This document shows positions 1 to 12,420 of a stretch of 64,000 bases of DNA, in pieces. Position numbers and translations under genes: made by a program. This DNA comes from Mesodorylaimus sp. YZB2_4 (Eukaryota > Nematoda > Enoplea > Dorylaimida > Dorylaimidae), in NCBI GenBank assembly GCA_030248295.1, contig JASANH010001234.1, forward strand, positions 372,001 to 436,000. The letters are read 5' to 3'. The first letter of the stretch is position 1; each line of letters starts with the position of its first letter. Under the pieces are notes generated by a model. The model was not told where the DNA came from. It made no database searches and was given only the letters and a program-made list of their open reading frames with translations.

Positions 1-299
1 GAGGGGTGGGGTCATACTGGTATGATCAAGGAAGTGGTTGAGCAATGACGACTCGCTGTAGATGGGTGCCCCGAGCTAATGATGCACAGTGCATGGTGCA
101 GCCGCGGTGGTGCAGCGCTTCAGCATTCTTCTAAAGTATTGTTTGGTAGCGCGGCTGGGCTCCAGGTGATGGAGGTCGGCTTGCCCTTGCCTTGCACTAG
201 GGCCAGACAATGGCTGACTGACCCATTACCGTCGAGCTGCTCTGAGCGGAGAGACGGAAAAAAGACGTGTTGACAGTCTCGGCTGTCGAACACCGCCGC

Positions 300-460
300 G
301 TCATGTCATGCCATACTTTATCCATAGCCAAGCACCACACAGCGCACTCGAGGGCAAAGGGACACATATTTGAGAATCATTTTTATTCGGGCGGGAGTCG
401 AACCCCCCCCCCCCCCCCTGTAAAAGCGCACCCAGCGTGAGAGGCAGCCTTAAAGCTAAT
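300..460 (-). mobile_element. tRNA-derived SINE (family A), 5' truncated
   Basis: Read on the minus strand it has the family order: a tRNA-like head with B-box similarity to GGTTCGACTCC, a body with the 'CCCTCGAGTG' block, and a tail ending in ATGACATGACA-type repeats. A 16-base poly-C run sits in the B-box region. The A-box end is degraded. Confidence 0.7.
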
Positions 461-1184
461 GTTGCACGGACGTCTGATCATTATTTACTCGTTTTGCAAA
501 CGCATGGGAGAGTGGCGTTGGCTGACGATGAGATGCGTGCATGTGAGAGATAAGGCTGGTATGGGCTCTAGCTCACAAGACAGCCGTTTACCGTTGAAGC
601 CCTGAGGCCCTTTCGCACCACTGGTACCAATGTTTTGCTCACCTAATCGTATTTTCACATGGTACCCAGTGCCAGGTTCTGATGGCCATCTAAGAAAGTC
701 CTTTATGTAAGTTGATCACACAACTTACCTCAATCGCCTTGGTGTCCGCGGTGTCAGAGCGAGCCCAAGGTTCTCATACGGTGATACATAAACGCACAGT
801 AGACTACTGTAACTTGTAAGCACACTTGCGCTACGCGGCCATCTACGCACCCAACGCCCAGCCAAGCTTAGCATCACTCTATCACGCACTAACTCCCGAC
901 AATCCTGAGCGCTCTCACGATCAGCAGAAGAGTTGAATAGTTCCTTAAAGGTTTTAATTTATTTATGAATTCAATCATCTAGCTCACTGAAAGGAGTATC
1001 GCTTTGGAGAGCCGTTGCGATCAGGCTCAAAAAGAAGGAGGAAACTGGCTCGAGAAACCTCATTAGCAGCCATTTCGCCTTTGACTAATTTCACCTTGTG
1101 GCGGATGGGCCGAACAGTGGTCTGGGTGCTGCTCGCCCGCCATAGATCACAGATCGATTACCTTGACTGTGGACCTGGCAGGGC

Positions 1185-1470
1185 CTGTGATGGCTGGCTT
1201 GTACGCGCGCCTTGCGTAATAGGCGGAATAGCTCTACACTGGAGAAAATACCGCGGGGAGCGGATGAACTCAAAAACCCGTTAGGCAGGTCACCTAGTCG
1301 TAGGTGCCCGAGACATCAACCCGACGGGTTTCAGCCTCGCCTGGAGGAGCGTATCGAGCGGCCAACGAAGGCAACTAATACGTTGTATGCGGCGGCTAGT
1401 CAAGACAACCAAATGCACCACCTTCTCCACAGGCCAAACACGCCTACTATACTTGTCCGCATGCTCGTAG
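1185..1470 (+). repeat. Interspersed repeat family E
   Basis: Closely matches 42137-42420, sharing blocks such as 'CCTAGTCGTAGGTGCC', 'CCCGACGGGTTTC' and 'GGAGCGTATCGAGCGGCC'. Reverse-oriented or partial copies lie at 38795-38832, 47325-47460, 48185-48320 and 60990-61055. I see no coding potential and cannot assign the family to a known class. Confidence 0.7.
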
Positions 1471-1579
1471 TGACAGACCTGGGTTATTAGAGTATTAGCG
1501 ATAAGGACAGGACAAAACCTCCGCGTGCCTTCAACCAGGAGGGTCCAAAGATAATCATTTCACCTAATAGTGGCTTTCA

Positions 1580-1727
1580 TACCATGTCATACTTAATCCA
1601 GCGCACTCGAAGGCTGAGGAACACATATTTGACACTCCTTCTTTACCGAGGCGGGAGTCGAACCCTCCTCTGTAGGTGCGCGCCCAGCGTGAGAGGCAGA
1701 CGCCTAACCCGCAAGGCCACGACCCCG
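1580..1727 (-). mobile_element. tRNA-derived SINE (family A)
   Basis: Minus-strand copy with both Pol III boxes recognisable: the A-box region (GTCGTGGCCTTGCGGGTTAG on the minus strand) and the B-box (GGTTCGACTCC). The body ends in an ACATGGTA tail. Same family as the copies at 300, 11418, 34945, 36343, 36893, 45735, 47137, 53990 and 55830. Confidence 0.75.
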
Positions 1728-2919
1728 GCTACATTTAAATAGTTCAAAACGACCATCAAGCACGTCGCATAGCCAGGTCATAAGGGCCATATTGAACCCT
1801 CTGGCCTAAGTAACCTGATGTTTCCGCCATGTTCTCATAATAGAATCTACTGGCAAGCATGGCAGTAATGCCAGCAATTATGCAATAGAAGAGAAGAAGG
1901 AGGGAAAATGTTTGTCAATGATGACGATGGGCAGGCTCGATCAAAGCAGCTTTTTTAGCCGAAACAGGGTCCGAACTGAGAAGGTGATTATTTCTACCAA
2001 ACAAGGAACATATACCAGACCTGCCAAGTCAGGTCCAAAGCGGAACTAAAATTTAAAATCCCTTTTTTTGATGATCACACCAGTCCAGACACGTTGCGGT
2101 AGAGTTCAAGAGCTTGGCCAAGGACCAAGAGACACCCATGACGACTAAGATATACCTGAAGTGAACACGTTAGCAAGAAAACCTGACATTTCGACTGTCG
2201 CGTTATCGATCTTACGCGTATTGGTATTCAGACTGCGCATTGAAGTACACTGAGCCAACCAGGCCGTTTACCCCCAAAGCCTCAACCAACACACGACCGT
2301 CTGCCTTCACTGCGCTCCTACTGTATGCCCCGCCTAGTCTGCGCGTGAATCGTATTCAAACAGCATACGAGAATCGGTGCTTATAACATGAGCGCGCGAT
2401 ATTCAAATCACTTATATCGAATCGACCGTCAAAAATGGCGGACTGTCTCCGATTCACTTATGTTTCGGCTTTCAGTTTGTATTATACTTTTTAAATGTCC
2501 TACACTACGGGCATGTGATTGGCAAAATGCACACAGGCAAAACCTACAGTAGGTACTGATTTAGCCCGATTGTGAGTGGGAGAAGGACACGGCTGCCAGC
2601 TCACCGACTCGTGAAGCTACAGTTCGATAAACAGGATCGTAAAAGCAATTGAAGAAAACTGTCTTCCAGGCCCACGCTCCAGAAGATGATCTTCGGATAG
2701 TCCATCTTCGGTTCGCTCATCAACGACCTAACCAGGCATACTTCGACTAAAAAATCTGTAAAACAGAGAAAGTTCCACTGGCTAACAGAAAAACCAGACT
2801 TAAGGTCTGAGGCAGCAGATTGCCTGAATGGCAGTGTGTCAATTAAAAGGACAATTTTCGCTCGTAAAAAAAATCCTACGCTTCGCCCATGTGCGAGCTG
2901 TGCATTCGGCTGCACAGGG

Positions 2920-2927
2920 TATAAATA
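2920..2927 (+). promoter_or_regulatory. TATA box of the lectin/VWD mosaic gene
   Basis: TATAAATA lies 49 bases before the ATG at 2976. An initiator-like TCAGT at 2962-2966 lies downstream. This suggests a very short 5' UTR. It is inferred from spacing only. Confidence 0.5.
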
Positions 2928-2975
2928 CAGGAGCAGGCCCAGGGAGCGGCAATTCGTTTATTCAGTTGATCAAAG

Positions 2976-5900
2976 ATGACTCGCAAAAATTGGCTGTTGT
3001 TTTCTTCATTCATTCTACTTTTCTGCTTTAAAATCGAGCACGTCCATGCTGGCCGACTAGGCTTGTTTTTAGGTGAGTTTAGGACAGGATTCTTGGATCC
3101 ACTCGCAGTCAGATGACCAATCCTCGCAGATCCCGGTAGCAGCATTTGCGCTCGCAATATAAATTATACACGGGTCTCGACGGGTCAGTTTGAAGGTTGC
3201 TTCGGCTTCACGGAAAAAGAAACCACGTGGGAGTTTGGCCGAGATCGATGCCGCGACGATGGTGGCACGCTGGCTGTTTTTCAATCCTTTGAAGAATACG
3301 TAAGGGCAGCCGTTGATTTTGTGACCCACAGTCCCGAGATTGCTGCAGTGACACCCGAGGCTGCTTTATAGCGAGCAGCAATGATCAAGAGTCCCATGCT
3401 GAACAGCTCGCTCTACTATGTTGGGTGGAACGAGGACGGCAAGATCAATGTCAGTGCTGGCCCCGAGACTGTCTGCTGCTTGGCGACACCCAACTTTGCA
3501 ACATACGATCAGTAAGCGCCCTACATTGCATCACCTGAGTCCCCTGACTCCCACGCTTTGTCAGGCCCGCCTCGCTGCTGGCAGACAACGACAACGATCG
3601 AGCCATCTTCAGATGCGGGGTCATGCCGCAGACTAGCCGAGCGACTAAACTGAACCAATTCGCCATAAACCCAGAACCAGTCTACAACAAGACCTGGCAG
3701 GCAATGCACAGCCCCAAACTTTTCAAGTGCCCCAAGGACGCCTACGATGGACCGCTGCAGCCGTACATTTGCCGTCTCCCAGGGGGAGCCGACCAGAAAA
3801 CGTGCCTGTGCGGCAAGTGGAAGGAGCCCGGGGTCAGGAATTTCAAGGGCGACTACTTCACAGTGGCCGACCAGACCGAGTATGTGCTCGTAGACAACGG
3901 GGCCAGCTACAGGATTAGCATCCTGCTGTGGAGCGACGGACCACCCGCCTTCCCCGACACCAGCAGGTACACGCCAGACCACGGACTGCCAGTGGCGGTG
4001 GTCAGGGTCGAGGTCGGAGGAACGGTAAGCCAGTGATGGGGTGGGGCATTTTAAGTAGAGGAACAGGGATCGTTACAGGGAAAGGGTAAGCGGGGGAAGG
4101 AAGACAATTTTGTCTCTTCGTCTTATAGTGCCCACACTGCAGACCAGATGACGGTGTCATTCACTTTTGTTCAGGTCGAGTCTGTTGCAGATCCTGGACA
4201 TGACCGCACGCAACGGGACTGTGGTCTTGCTGGCTAATGGCGTCGAAAAAGTTTGGCTGGGCACCACAATGAAAATCGCGGGTGTGACTGTGGGGACTGC
4301 CTCGACAGCTGACGGATGGCGGGCAATGGTAAGAGGTGTGTCCCCTTGGGGCCAATATTCAGGTCCACCCTTTGCAGATTGTGTCCTTCCCCAACTACAA
4401 CCGGATCGTGTACGATGGCAAGAACGTGGAGTTCATGACCGTCGATTTTTTGGGCAACTCCCTGAGGAACGGACTGTGCGGCACCTGCCATCCAGGAGTG
4501 GTCAGGGGCAACCCACTGAAGAACGGGCGCCTGGTGAGTAGGACTGGAGGGAGGGGGGGGGACGTGAAGGCAACCATGACCCCATCTCTTCTTTCAGACC
4601 AAAAGGAAGACCCTTTTAGCGTCGAGTTGGATCAGCCCTCGTGCTCGCTGGGTCAGCCAGCCCCCGGCCATCGAGACCTGCCCATCTGAGACTGCAAGGC
4701 GTGCGGCTGCCGACAGGTGTCGTCCCCTCATTGACACGACGGGGGTCTTGGGGCCGTGCTTGGCTGGCAACAGGACTGTCGCTGACATAGCGGCCAGGTC
4801 CTACAGGGAGTGCGTGAGGAGGGCGTGCTCTCACGGCCCAGCTGCCGCCTGCAAGTACTTTAATGACGTTGCAGCGCACCCGAGTTGTGGCGTCACCTAC
4901 GCTGTCCAGGTCGCCAATCGATTGGCTTGCAGTAAGTTAATAGAAGGGTGCACTGTACGAAAATATTGGGCAGCTTGGCCTTGAAAGAGCCTGGGGAGCT
5001 GGAGCAGAAGAGACTCACAATCAATATTAGTAATCAGGAAATGCATGAAAAGAGGTTAGGCTGTCAGACGAACTAGCGTTTCTGAGATTAGTGTGCACTG
5101 GCCAGAGTCTTGATTGTAAGTGCTTTATAAGTTCGACCGGAATGAGAGCGGATTTCAATCTTGCTGAAGCCTTGAGTTTTGGAAAGTTTCGAAGCGAAAC
5201 TTTGCATAGTTGACACAAGCCACATTTTTGTCGAAAGACAGACAGAAATGGAGATTTTTATGTTGCATTTGCATTAATCCAATCATTTTATGCCAGTCAC
5301 TCCAAGCATGACCAGTCGCTTTTTTTTCAGGCCGCCTCGCTTCCTGTCCAACCAACAAGAAGTACTTCGAGCCGAGTTCTGGCGGCATCTGCTACCACGT
5401 GGGCGACAAGGACATGTACTGGGACCAGGCCTATCGCTACTGCCACTCGATCGGGGCCCAGCTGGTCTCGTTCATCGACAGCGACGAGTCAGAGTTCCTC
5501 AAGTGCAAAGTGAAGTAAGTGTGCGGATCCTCTGTGCGCGGGATCTGACTCCCATGAGTCTCAAACGTTGTGTTGATAATTCAGGAGCTCGCTGGACTCT
5601 GAGTCGGAGCTCCTTTGGTTGGGTGCCGTCAGGGACAGCTTGGACCAACGCCACTGGACTGACGGCCGGAGCTCGAGCTATGACAACTGGGGTATGTGCA
5701 ATGATGCAGATGCCGGGAGTGCTTTCGTTTTGGTTTGTAAAAATGCCGAATTATTTTCAAGCTTACTAACAAGAACCCTCAGCGCTCGAGCCATCAGGGT
5801 AGTCCTCAAATTTTCATGACCAGCCTGCTATTTCTGACCCCTGGTGCAGAATTAAAAATCCTTAGAAGATGCTTGAAAAATTGACTTTGAGCTCAAGGCT

Positions 5901-8900
5901 AGATCGATCTTCAACTCTCTGATGATCCTCTGAAGCTAAGTGGCTTCTATTTCTACTGACAGCTCGAGTGTTTTGGAATATTGTCTCTTTTGGTATCGCC
6001 CCATGCTTCCACTTCAATTGCAATCTTTTATCGCTTTTTGCAGGCGGGGCCACGTAGGCTCTGGGTTTTTGGAACATTTGTTCGGGCTGATTCAAGCTGA
6101 GGAATGCTTGCAAAGCCTCATTCATTTGTCTCACAGTGCATTTGACAACAGTGGTGCTCGAAGCAACTTGTCTTTGTGCCCTAGTATAGGACTAGGCCGC
6201 TCTCAAATTTCCTTACTCAATCTGGTATCTATGATCTCTCGCAGCATAGAATTAGAAATCCTGTAAAATGAAAAAACTGAGAAGGATCGATGTTTAGCTT
6301 GACTTCCGCCAGGACGATCCTGCTTTCTCTGAAGCTGTGCGGATTCAGTTCTTGTCGACATCTAGTTTTTTGGAACTTTGCCCCTCTTTGTCATCTTCTT
6401 AAGCTTGATTCTCTTTTCCACATTGCCTCGTCTTTGGTGCTGGCTATTTAGACTCTGTGATTTTGTGTTTGAATGAAATCCGCGAGACGCTTGCGACACC
6501 TTGTAATACGTTTGGGTCCGCATTACTGAAGGGAGTGACCGGCGGAGCTTTTGCGCCTCGCCAAAAGCCCATGGCAGCCTACCAAGTCTTCCGACCTTGT
6601 ATATGGCTCTGCGGAGTATCGATTGCCAGTCGAGACTCTACATCCTCATTCATTCGTCTCGTTCAAAATTATGACAACAGTGTCGCCGCACATATTTCAG
6701 ACAAGTCGAGCGAGTACGATGACGATCGCTGTGGCTCGTTCCGCCTTTCTGACGGCAAGTGGGTCATGAGTTCCTGCGCGACGGACGCGTTCAAACCCTT
6801 CTGCTATGTCTACAGCACGACACAGCGTGAGTGGTGCTGTTGGGGTGTGCCTCGTGGGACTGACGATGAGCGTGGTTTGGTTTCAGATACGTGCTCAGAT
6901 TTGCCCTGCCCTCCCCCCAAAGTGTGCATCGATGGAGCGTGCATGCTGGCACCATTGCAAGGTGAGGCTAGCTTTGTCATTTTTTGTGCTCTGAGGTACT
7001 GGTATTCTTTTTTTAGTGAAAGTGTGCGAGCCCAATCCGTGTTAGAACGATGGGTCATGTTTCACCAGGGGTTTCTTTGGATTTGGGTACATGTGCGTGT
7101 GCAAAGACGGGTTCTTTGGATCGAGGTGCGAGAGAAGAGCCAGTGGAACATCGACCATACCACGTAAGCTGATATATATTTGAAGTTCAGTGCGCCCACT
7201 AAGAATGCAATTGTGTCATTTCTAGATCCTCGACTTGACTCCACACTCTTCAATTCTCTGGCCGTCGTGCCCAGTCGCCGCTCCCCTCCGAGTCCGTGCT
7301 GGACGAAGGGGAAGGGCGCCGATTACTTGCTGGTCAGCAATGACACCTTGCCCTGGGAGCTGGCCCGTGAAAAGTGCAGGAGCTATGGCGGACGACTAAA
7401 CTCCTTGGAACTGGATGAAGACGTATGGCCTCGCCAATTATGACTTTGATTTACAGAACGTACTGTTTTAGAGGAACGCGTTCGGACCACTTCCTGTATA
7501 TTCGGCTTACATCAGGCTGAAGGATAGATACTACAGGGACGGCTTTGAATACAATGAAACCATGCATACTTACCCCCAGGAATACTATTATTACAACTAC
7601 GAGTATGACTACTCTGAGGAGGAGTACTTATACGATTATTATTACGAATACCACAATACGGTCGACTGCGAGTTATGGGCGCCAGGGTAATGCGATCTAA
7701 TGTTGCGACTCGTATCTCGGGTGGCTGGGAGATCTGCAAGCATGGTCAGCAGGGTGTCATCACACTGATCAGCTTCATGTTCCAGCCGTTTTGCCATTTT
7801 GGGGAGAGCTCGTCCTTAAAAATTTTTTGCCTTAGTGAATTTGGCTCCTCATATTCCCCTCTGCTTGGGTGCGCCCACATTGTCCGAACTGTCACTCTTA
7901 ACATTGGGTATAATTATTGCTCTGACAGATTTTGTTTCAGCAGGACCAACTAAAACACGTCTTTATTGTACTTGCAGGTGTGAAGTCCCTACAGACAAGT
8001 CGATGTGCTCGATGGCCGCGGCGGGTGCGGTCACTGAGCCAAAAGAATGTCCGCAGTCGGCCAAGGAGTCGGAACCATACATGTGCAAACGACACACGGA
8101 CACGTGCTTGTGCTCGAAATGGTTCGAGCCCTCGTTCCGCACTTTCAATGGAGAGGACGTGCCAGTGGACGACGACACAGCCTACACACTGTTCGCCAAC
8201 GACAAATTCAGTGTGTCAGTTATGGTGAATGAAATGTGCGCTATGGAAGGAGAAGTCTGCTTTGAGAATCGGATGAAAGCGGCGGCCGATGGCTATGCAC
8301 CCGACAAGTGGCCTGTTATCCAGTCCGTGCACATCACTTTCGCCATGCCAAACTCGACTGATGTTACGGTGAGAAAGATGATATTTATGCCCATGTGAAG
8401 AAATTAATACGACTTGATGAGTTTCAGACTTGCACCCTGTTCGTATGGAGCATCAGAAAATCTTTTCAACTTGGTGAAAATGTCGACATGTATGGTGAGC
8501 ACTCCGATTATGGATGGAATTTGGCGAACAGATGTGATCCACAGGATTGGCCTGAACGAGTTAAATACTCCTCTCAGATCGACGCTGGTATATCGGTGAG
8601 TGTGTGTTCATGTCGAGTAATTTAGATCGTTACAAGACGGCGTGAATATGAGGCGATTTCTGGCGCGAGACCCCGCTCTTAAAAGTATGTGAAATTGATA
8701 GAAACCGCAAAAAAATTAGGCACGCTCTGCAAGAAAGGTCAAAAGCATTAAATTAGCAACCAGCAAACATTCTGCTCGATTGCAGAGAGTCGACGCCATT
8801 GGCAGTTACGGGTTCTCGTTGGTATTTGACAAGTACAATGTGGAACTGTCGGTCAACACATCCATCGCTGCAGCTTCGAAACCAGGGAATGGCCTGTGTG

Positions 8901-11180
8901 GTTCGTGCGATGACCAGCTTCGAGATAGGCTCTTCTCCAGTTCGCACATGGAAGCAGGACGACCAAGCTCCCATGTTATCTAATCCACTTCTCAAATATA
9001 TCTCTTTAGGTTGTCAACAAACGAGTGGCTGCTCGAAATTGGGTTCTGGCCGACGATTTTTCGTCTTTTAGCGGCCGTCGCGTGCCAGAGTGCACAACCA
9101 GCACGCTGATGGATGCTGCAGTGAGAATTTGTGCTGCAATCATCTACTTCGATTTTCGACCTGGTTCGATTCCCGACGAGTCAACATTCAATAAAGTTTA
9201 TCGCACCTGTTTAAAAAGAGTTTGTCAACATGGACCAGCGGGAATTTGCGGAGAATCTGACGAATTCTCAGTTCAAGCTCATACTTATTCTAGCGGTTCG
9301 TCTGGTTGCAGTAAGTATTCATGTCGTATGCTTTTACTTTTTTCACGAATCATGAGACGACGACTTCATGAAGTCACATGCACTCGCATAACTTCACAAC
9401 AGAATTGTTGTTTATTGTATAATGACAACGGATTAGGACAAGGATGTTTTCAAACTCCTTCTGACTAAGGATAAGCATCCTCAGCTTGTGGCCGCGTTGT
9501 CGTGGAGGCTTTGCAGCCGTTTTGCTTGTTGCAACGGCCAGTCTAATGATAAGCAGCCAAAACAATGTGCCACAAAGTACCTACAGAAACGATTCATTTC
9601 TATGCTTTCACGCTTGAGAGAACACACAGAGAACAGCCATAATCAGAAAATAATGAGCTGCCAGCCCGCCGCTTGTAAGCCTAGGATGAGATAAAGCGAC
9701 AAGAAACGCTAAAGCAAACGAGAGACTCCCTGGTCAAATTTGTGGATGCAGATGCTACGGCACAGGGGATAGTTTTGAGTGATGTCTAGTTGAATGAGCG
9801 ACATTTCGCGAGATCCCAACTTGGAGTCGGAGGGGCTAAATCTAGTATACTGGTGTTCAAAAAATTATAAAAATCTTTCGAACAGCCATCGAATAGAAAA
9901 TCCTTCTACAGTAGAAAAATACAGACTTCGTTTGAAACGTAAAGTGCAAAATTTTTAAGGTGCTGAAAACTATCTTTGAGCAAGTATAGCATAGACTTTT
10001 AAATCCATGTACAAACGTGGTGACCAGCGAAAGGCAAGCATATGTACGATTTGTGCAGAAGACCATTTCAGGGTAAACTCATATTCGTTTTATTCGAAAA
10101 TCCCTTCTTCGCAAGTGCCTGTAGATGAGAAAACCTTAGTTTCAAGAAGTTACTCTATAGTAGCTTAAGATGACTTCGCATTAGCTTGATTGATTTCGAT
10201 TATCCGTTTGCTTTAGTGCGCATAAATATGTGTTTGGATGAGACGTTAACTCGCAGGTAGCTTGACATAATCACGTTGTGGAAAAGCAAGCAAGCAAGCC
10301 CGCAAGAAGTCCCGCAAGCAGTAAGTGTAATTTTTTTATTAAACCTATGTACAACTTTACAGACTCGTGCCCATACCGGACATATAGTGGCCCCTGCCAA
10401 TACAGTCAGGGTGCCATGGTCAGAATGAATTTCCACGATGCCTTGGTTCAGTGCAACAAACGAGGTCTTGGTCTGGCCAGAATCACTGATCAAAATACTT
10501 ATGAAAACGTACAGTAAGTCTAATCCTGGATCATTCAAATCATTTTGTAATTGACCGCCTCCTTCCAGCCTCAATACGAGCCCTTACTGGGGCGGAGTCA
10601 TTGCCGACATTGAATTCCAAATACCATTCTCATTGAAGGGGACTGATGACCCTTATGACCGTAAGCAGCCTGTCTTGCCTTAATTATTTGCAGTCTTGTA
10701 CAAACCGGTAATTCCGTTTTTCCCAAATAATATGAACCCCTCGAAAGTACCAAATTTTGATTGCTACATTGTTCATACTGAAAGCCTGATATTGCAGTTT
10801 CTGTAGAGAATACTCGCAATTCTTTTTTGCGCAAATGATGAGAACCCTCGAAAGTATCAAATTTTAATAACTTTGCAATCCCCCATTCCGCAAGCCTGAA
10901 TTATTTTATGTAAGCCTTCTCGTTTCAGGCGAGATTCTCGGCTCTAGCTCGGTATGTCCAGCTCTAACTTCTCAAAAGCAAGAGTTGACTTCCGCCGACT
11001 CATGCAACGATCCACATGCTTTTATTTGCGCTACAGGGGGCACATGTAAGCGCTTCTCATACGTAGCTGCCTGCCTTTGCTTACTGTAATTTTTCAGACT
11101 GCGTTGACGAAAAGTGCATTCCACCCAAGATTTGTGACAATGGAGTGTGCAGAGATCTAATAAAGGCTACGTGGTCCTGA
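2976..11180 (+). CDS. Secreted C-type lectin / von Willebrand D mosaic protein, with an in-frame TAG
   Basis: Model of 22 exons: 2976-3072, 3130-3299, 3372-3511, 3565-4024, 4191-4328, 4378-4533, 4598-4931, 5331-5514, 5585-5691, 6701-6826, 6887-6961, 7017-7163, 7226-7422, 7472-7686, 7978-8368, 8428-8595, 8786-8974, 9010-9310, 10363-10513, 10569-10660, 10929-11045, 11098-11180. All phases match over 1,346 codons. A signal peptide (about residues 1-27, MTRKNWLLFSSFILLFC...) leads. The domain order is C-type lectin-like, VWD with C8-like tail (CLCGKWKEPGVRNF, GLCGTC), lectin (WLGA, HWTDG, NW), EGF-like (VCEPNPC), lectin with a Tyr-rich insert, VWD with C8 (CLCSKWFEPSFRTF, GLCGSC), lectin and a short Cys-rich tail. 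Family knowledge: such proteins are extracellular and bind carbohydrate or form multimers; the ligand is unknown. Codon 672 (7043-7045) is TAG, inside the EGF domain. The donor at 8974 (GTTATC) is weak. Poly-A signals are AATAAA at 11159 (overlapping the CDS) and at 11259-11264. This is either a functional gene with readthrough or an assembly error, or a recently broken gene. Confidence 0.8.
5692..6700 (+). other. Long intron of the mosaic gene with a family B repeat
   Basis: This intron splits the second lectin domain after the conserved NW. It carries a family B repeat at about 6500-6655. Short echoes of neighbouring coding sequence, such as GACAACAGTG near 6147 and 6672, may be duplicated exon debris. 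Confidence 0.6.
6500..6655 (+). repeat. Interspersed repeat family B
   Basis: Shares 'GAAGGGAGTGACC', 'GGAGCTTTTGC', a GGCAGCC...CTTCCGACCT block and 'GAGTATCGATTGCCAGTCGA' with 24180-24362, 45920-46142 and 51370-51545. The copies are about 150-180 bases long. The class is not recognised. Confidence 0.7.
7562..7657 (+). other. Tyrosine/acidic-rich insert in the third lectin domain
   Basis: About 29 codons inside exon 7472-7686 encode 14 tyrosines mixed with Glu, Asp and Asn (for example EYDYSEEEYLYDYYYEY). The insert lies between the YIRL strand and the later Cys of the lectin fold. Acidic context around Tyr is typical of tyrosine-sulfation sites; that function is inference. Confidence 0.75.
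9311..10362 (+). other. 1.05-kb intron without a recognised element
   Basis: This separates the second VWD/C8 module from the last lectin domain. It is AT-rich with only short, unsupported open frames. I see no repeat family here. Confidence 0.5.
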
Positions 11181-11417
11181 AGAGCACCAGATTTGGTGAT
11201 TGGCATCAGTGAATGATTCAGGCGGCAGTCGAGTTATGAATAGATGCCTGAAGTTGAGAATAAAGAATCTGCATTGCCTTGCGCACATGTAAAGAAGGAC
11301 AAACACAGCTAGCGATATCAGGCACGCATAAAGCAGCCGCAATCATGTTTTATTCACCAGGAAAACACCGTAACGCACTTGAGGTCTAACGAATATTCGA
11401 GAGACAAGTTCGTGTTC

Positions 11418-11572
11418 ATGTTTTTCCACATCACCAAACGCTTATGCGCACTCGAGGGTTGAAGGGACATTGGAAATGATTTACTGGACCGCGAGTCGAA
11501 CACTCGCCCTTAACTGCGCATCTGGGGTGAGAGGCAGACGCCTAACCCACCAGGCCACGAGGCCAGTAGGTT
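11418..11572 (-). mobile_element. tRNA-derived SINE (family A)
   Basis: Minus-strand copy with the A-box block (GGCCTGGTGGGTTAGG on the minus strand), a B-box-like GTTCGACTC region and the 'CCCTCGAGTGCGC' body block. Confidence 0.7.
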
Positions 11573-12420
11573 AGTCGTCACGACACGAAAGTGAACAAGT
11601 TCAATTATAAAAAAGACGGAAAACTACAATTTCAAAAGCAAAGACCATGACGATCGAGTGTTTCACGACAGCTGATTCGACGTGAAAAATGAAGCTTTGC
11701 TTATATGTACGCCTGGGAAAAGTACTGATCGTGAGGTGCGTTTAGATTTCTAAAAAATCTGTTACCAGACAACGAAAAGGTTAGCCCAGCCACCCTACTC
11801 TAACCAAATGAAAGGCGAGACGAGGTTGGCTGGGCTCCCTCGGCGACGCATGCTCGAGTGGGTTATACTTATCTAGATGTTATAAATCTACGTTTGTGTT
11901 GCGTTCAGGGCGAGGCTCAAAATCGTACTCACCAATGATGCCTGCCTCTGTGATGCACAAAAATGACGTGGGCCTGGATTTGAGGTGGATGTGGCCCTCG
12001 AAGGTCAAGCCTTGGGTCGGCGGGGTGTGGTTGGGTCAAATTTCAGATTCAATGCGGGACTTACACGCTCATCTTCTACAATTCGTGGGTCTTTGCCAGG
12101 CATCCACGAATGTACTTCAACGCCAGAAAACCGCCAGAAACACGCCAGAACCGCCTTAACGCGTCAGAAAATTCTATACAGGTAATCTCAAACACCAATT
12201 CTGAATGGGAGATCAAAGAATCCCAAATACGATCGCCTTATTAGGGAGGGGGTGACCGCAAATGTTTCAAGACTATCATTGTGTATGTCTTACCCACCTT
12301 GATAGTTCGCAACGGCTATTGCGCCATTTGCCACCAAGGTTTTCCAGAATTCTTTTAATAGAGCCAAGAAACAGCTTATAACCACCCACAATATCAGTCC
12401 CAAGGGCCCATTGCAAAGCT

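Larger units (their letters stand above)
1..2919. other. Gene-free, repeat-bearing 5' flank
   Basis: I see no convincing exon here. The short open frames are not supported by splice sites or family similarity. The stretch holds two minus-strand copies of the tRNA-derived SINE (300-460 and 1580-1727) and one copy of interspersed family E (about 1185-1470). The bases at 262-296 resemble 15225-15255 in inverted orientation. The remainder, 480-1180 and 1730-2900, shows no structure I recognise. Confidence 0.6.

Noticed and set aside
1015-1490. Overlapping 89- and 92-codon frames
   Set aside because: They lie on interspersed family E and have no splice or family support.
6457-7167. 236-codon open frame across the mosaic gene
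   Set aside because: It reads through introns in the wrong frame. Lectin and EGF residues are in the spliced frame instead.
11896-12185. Exon-like open frames next to the decayed VWD fragment
   Set aside because: Suggestive donor and acceptor words, but I could not align the product to the VWD or lectin domains, so it is not called as a gene.
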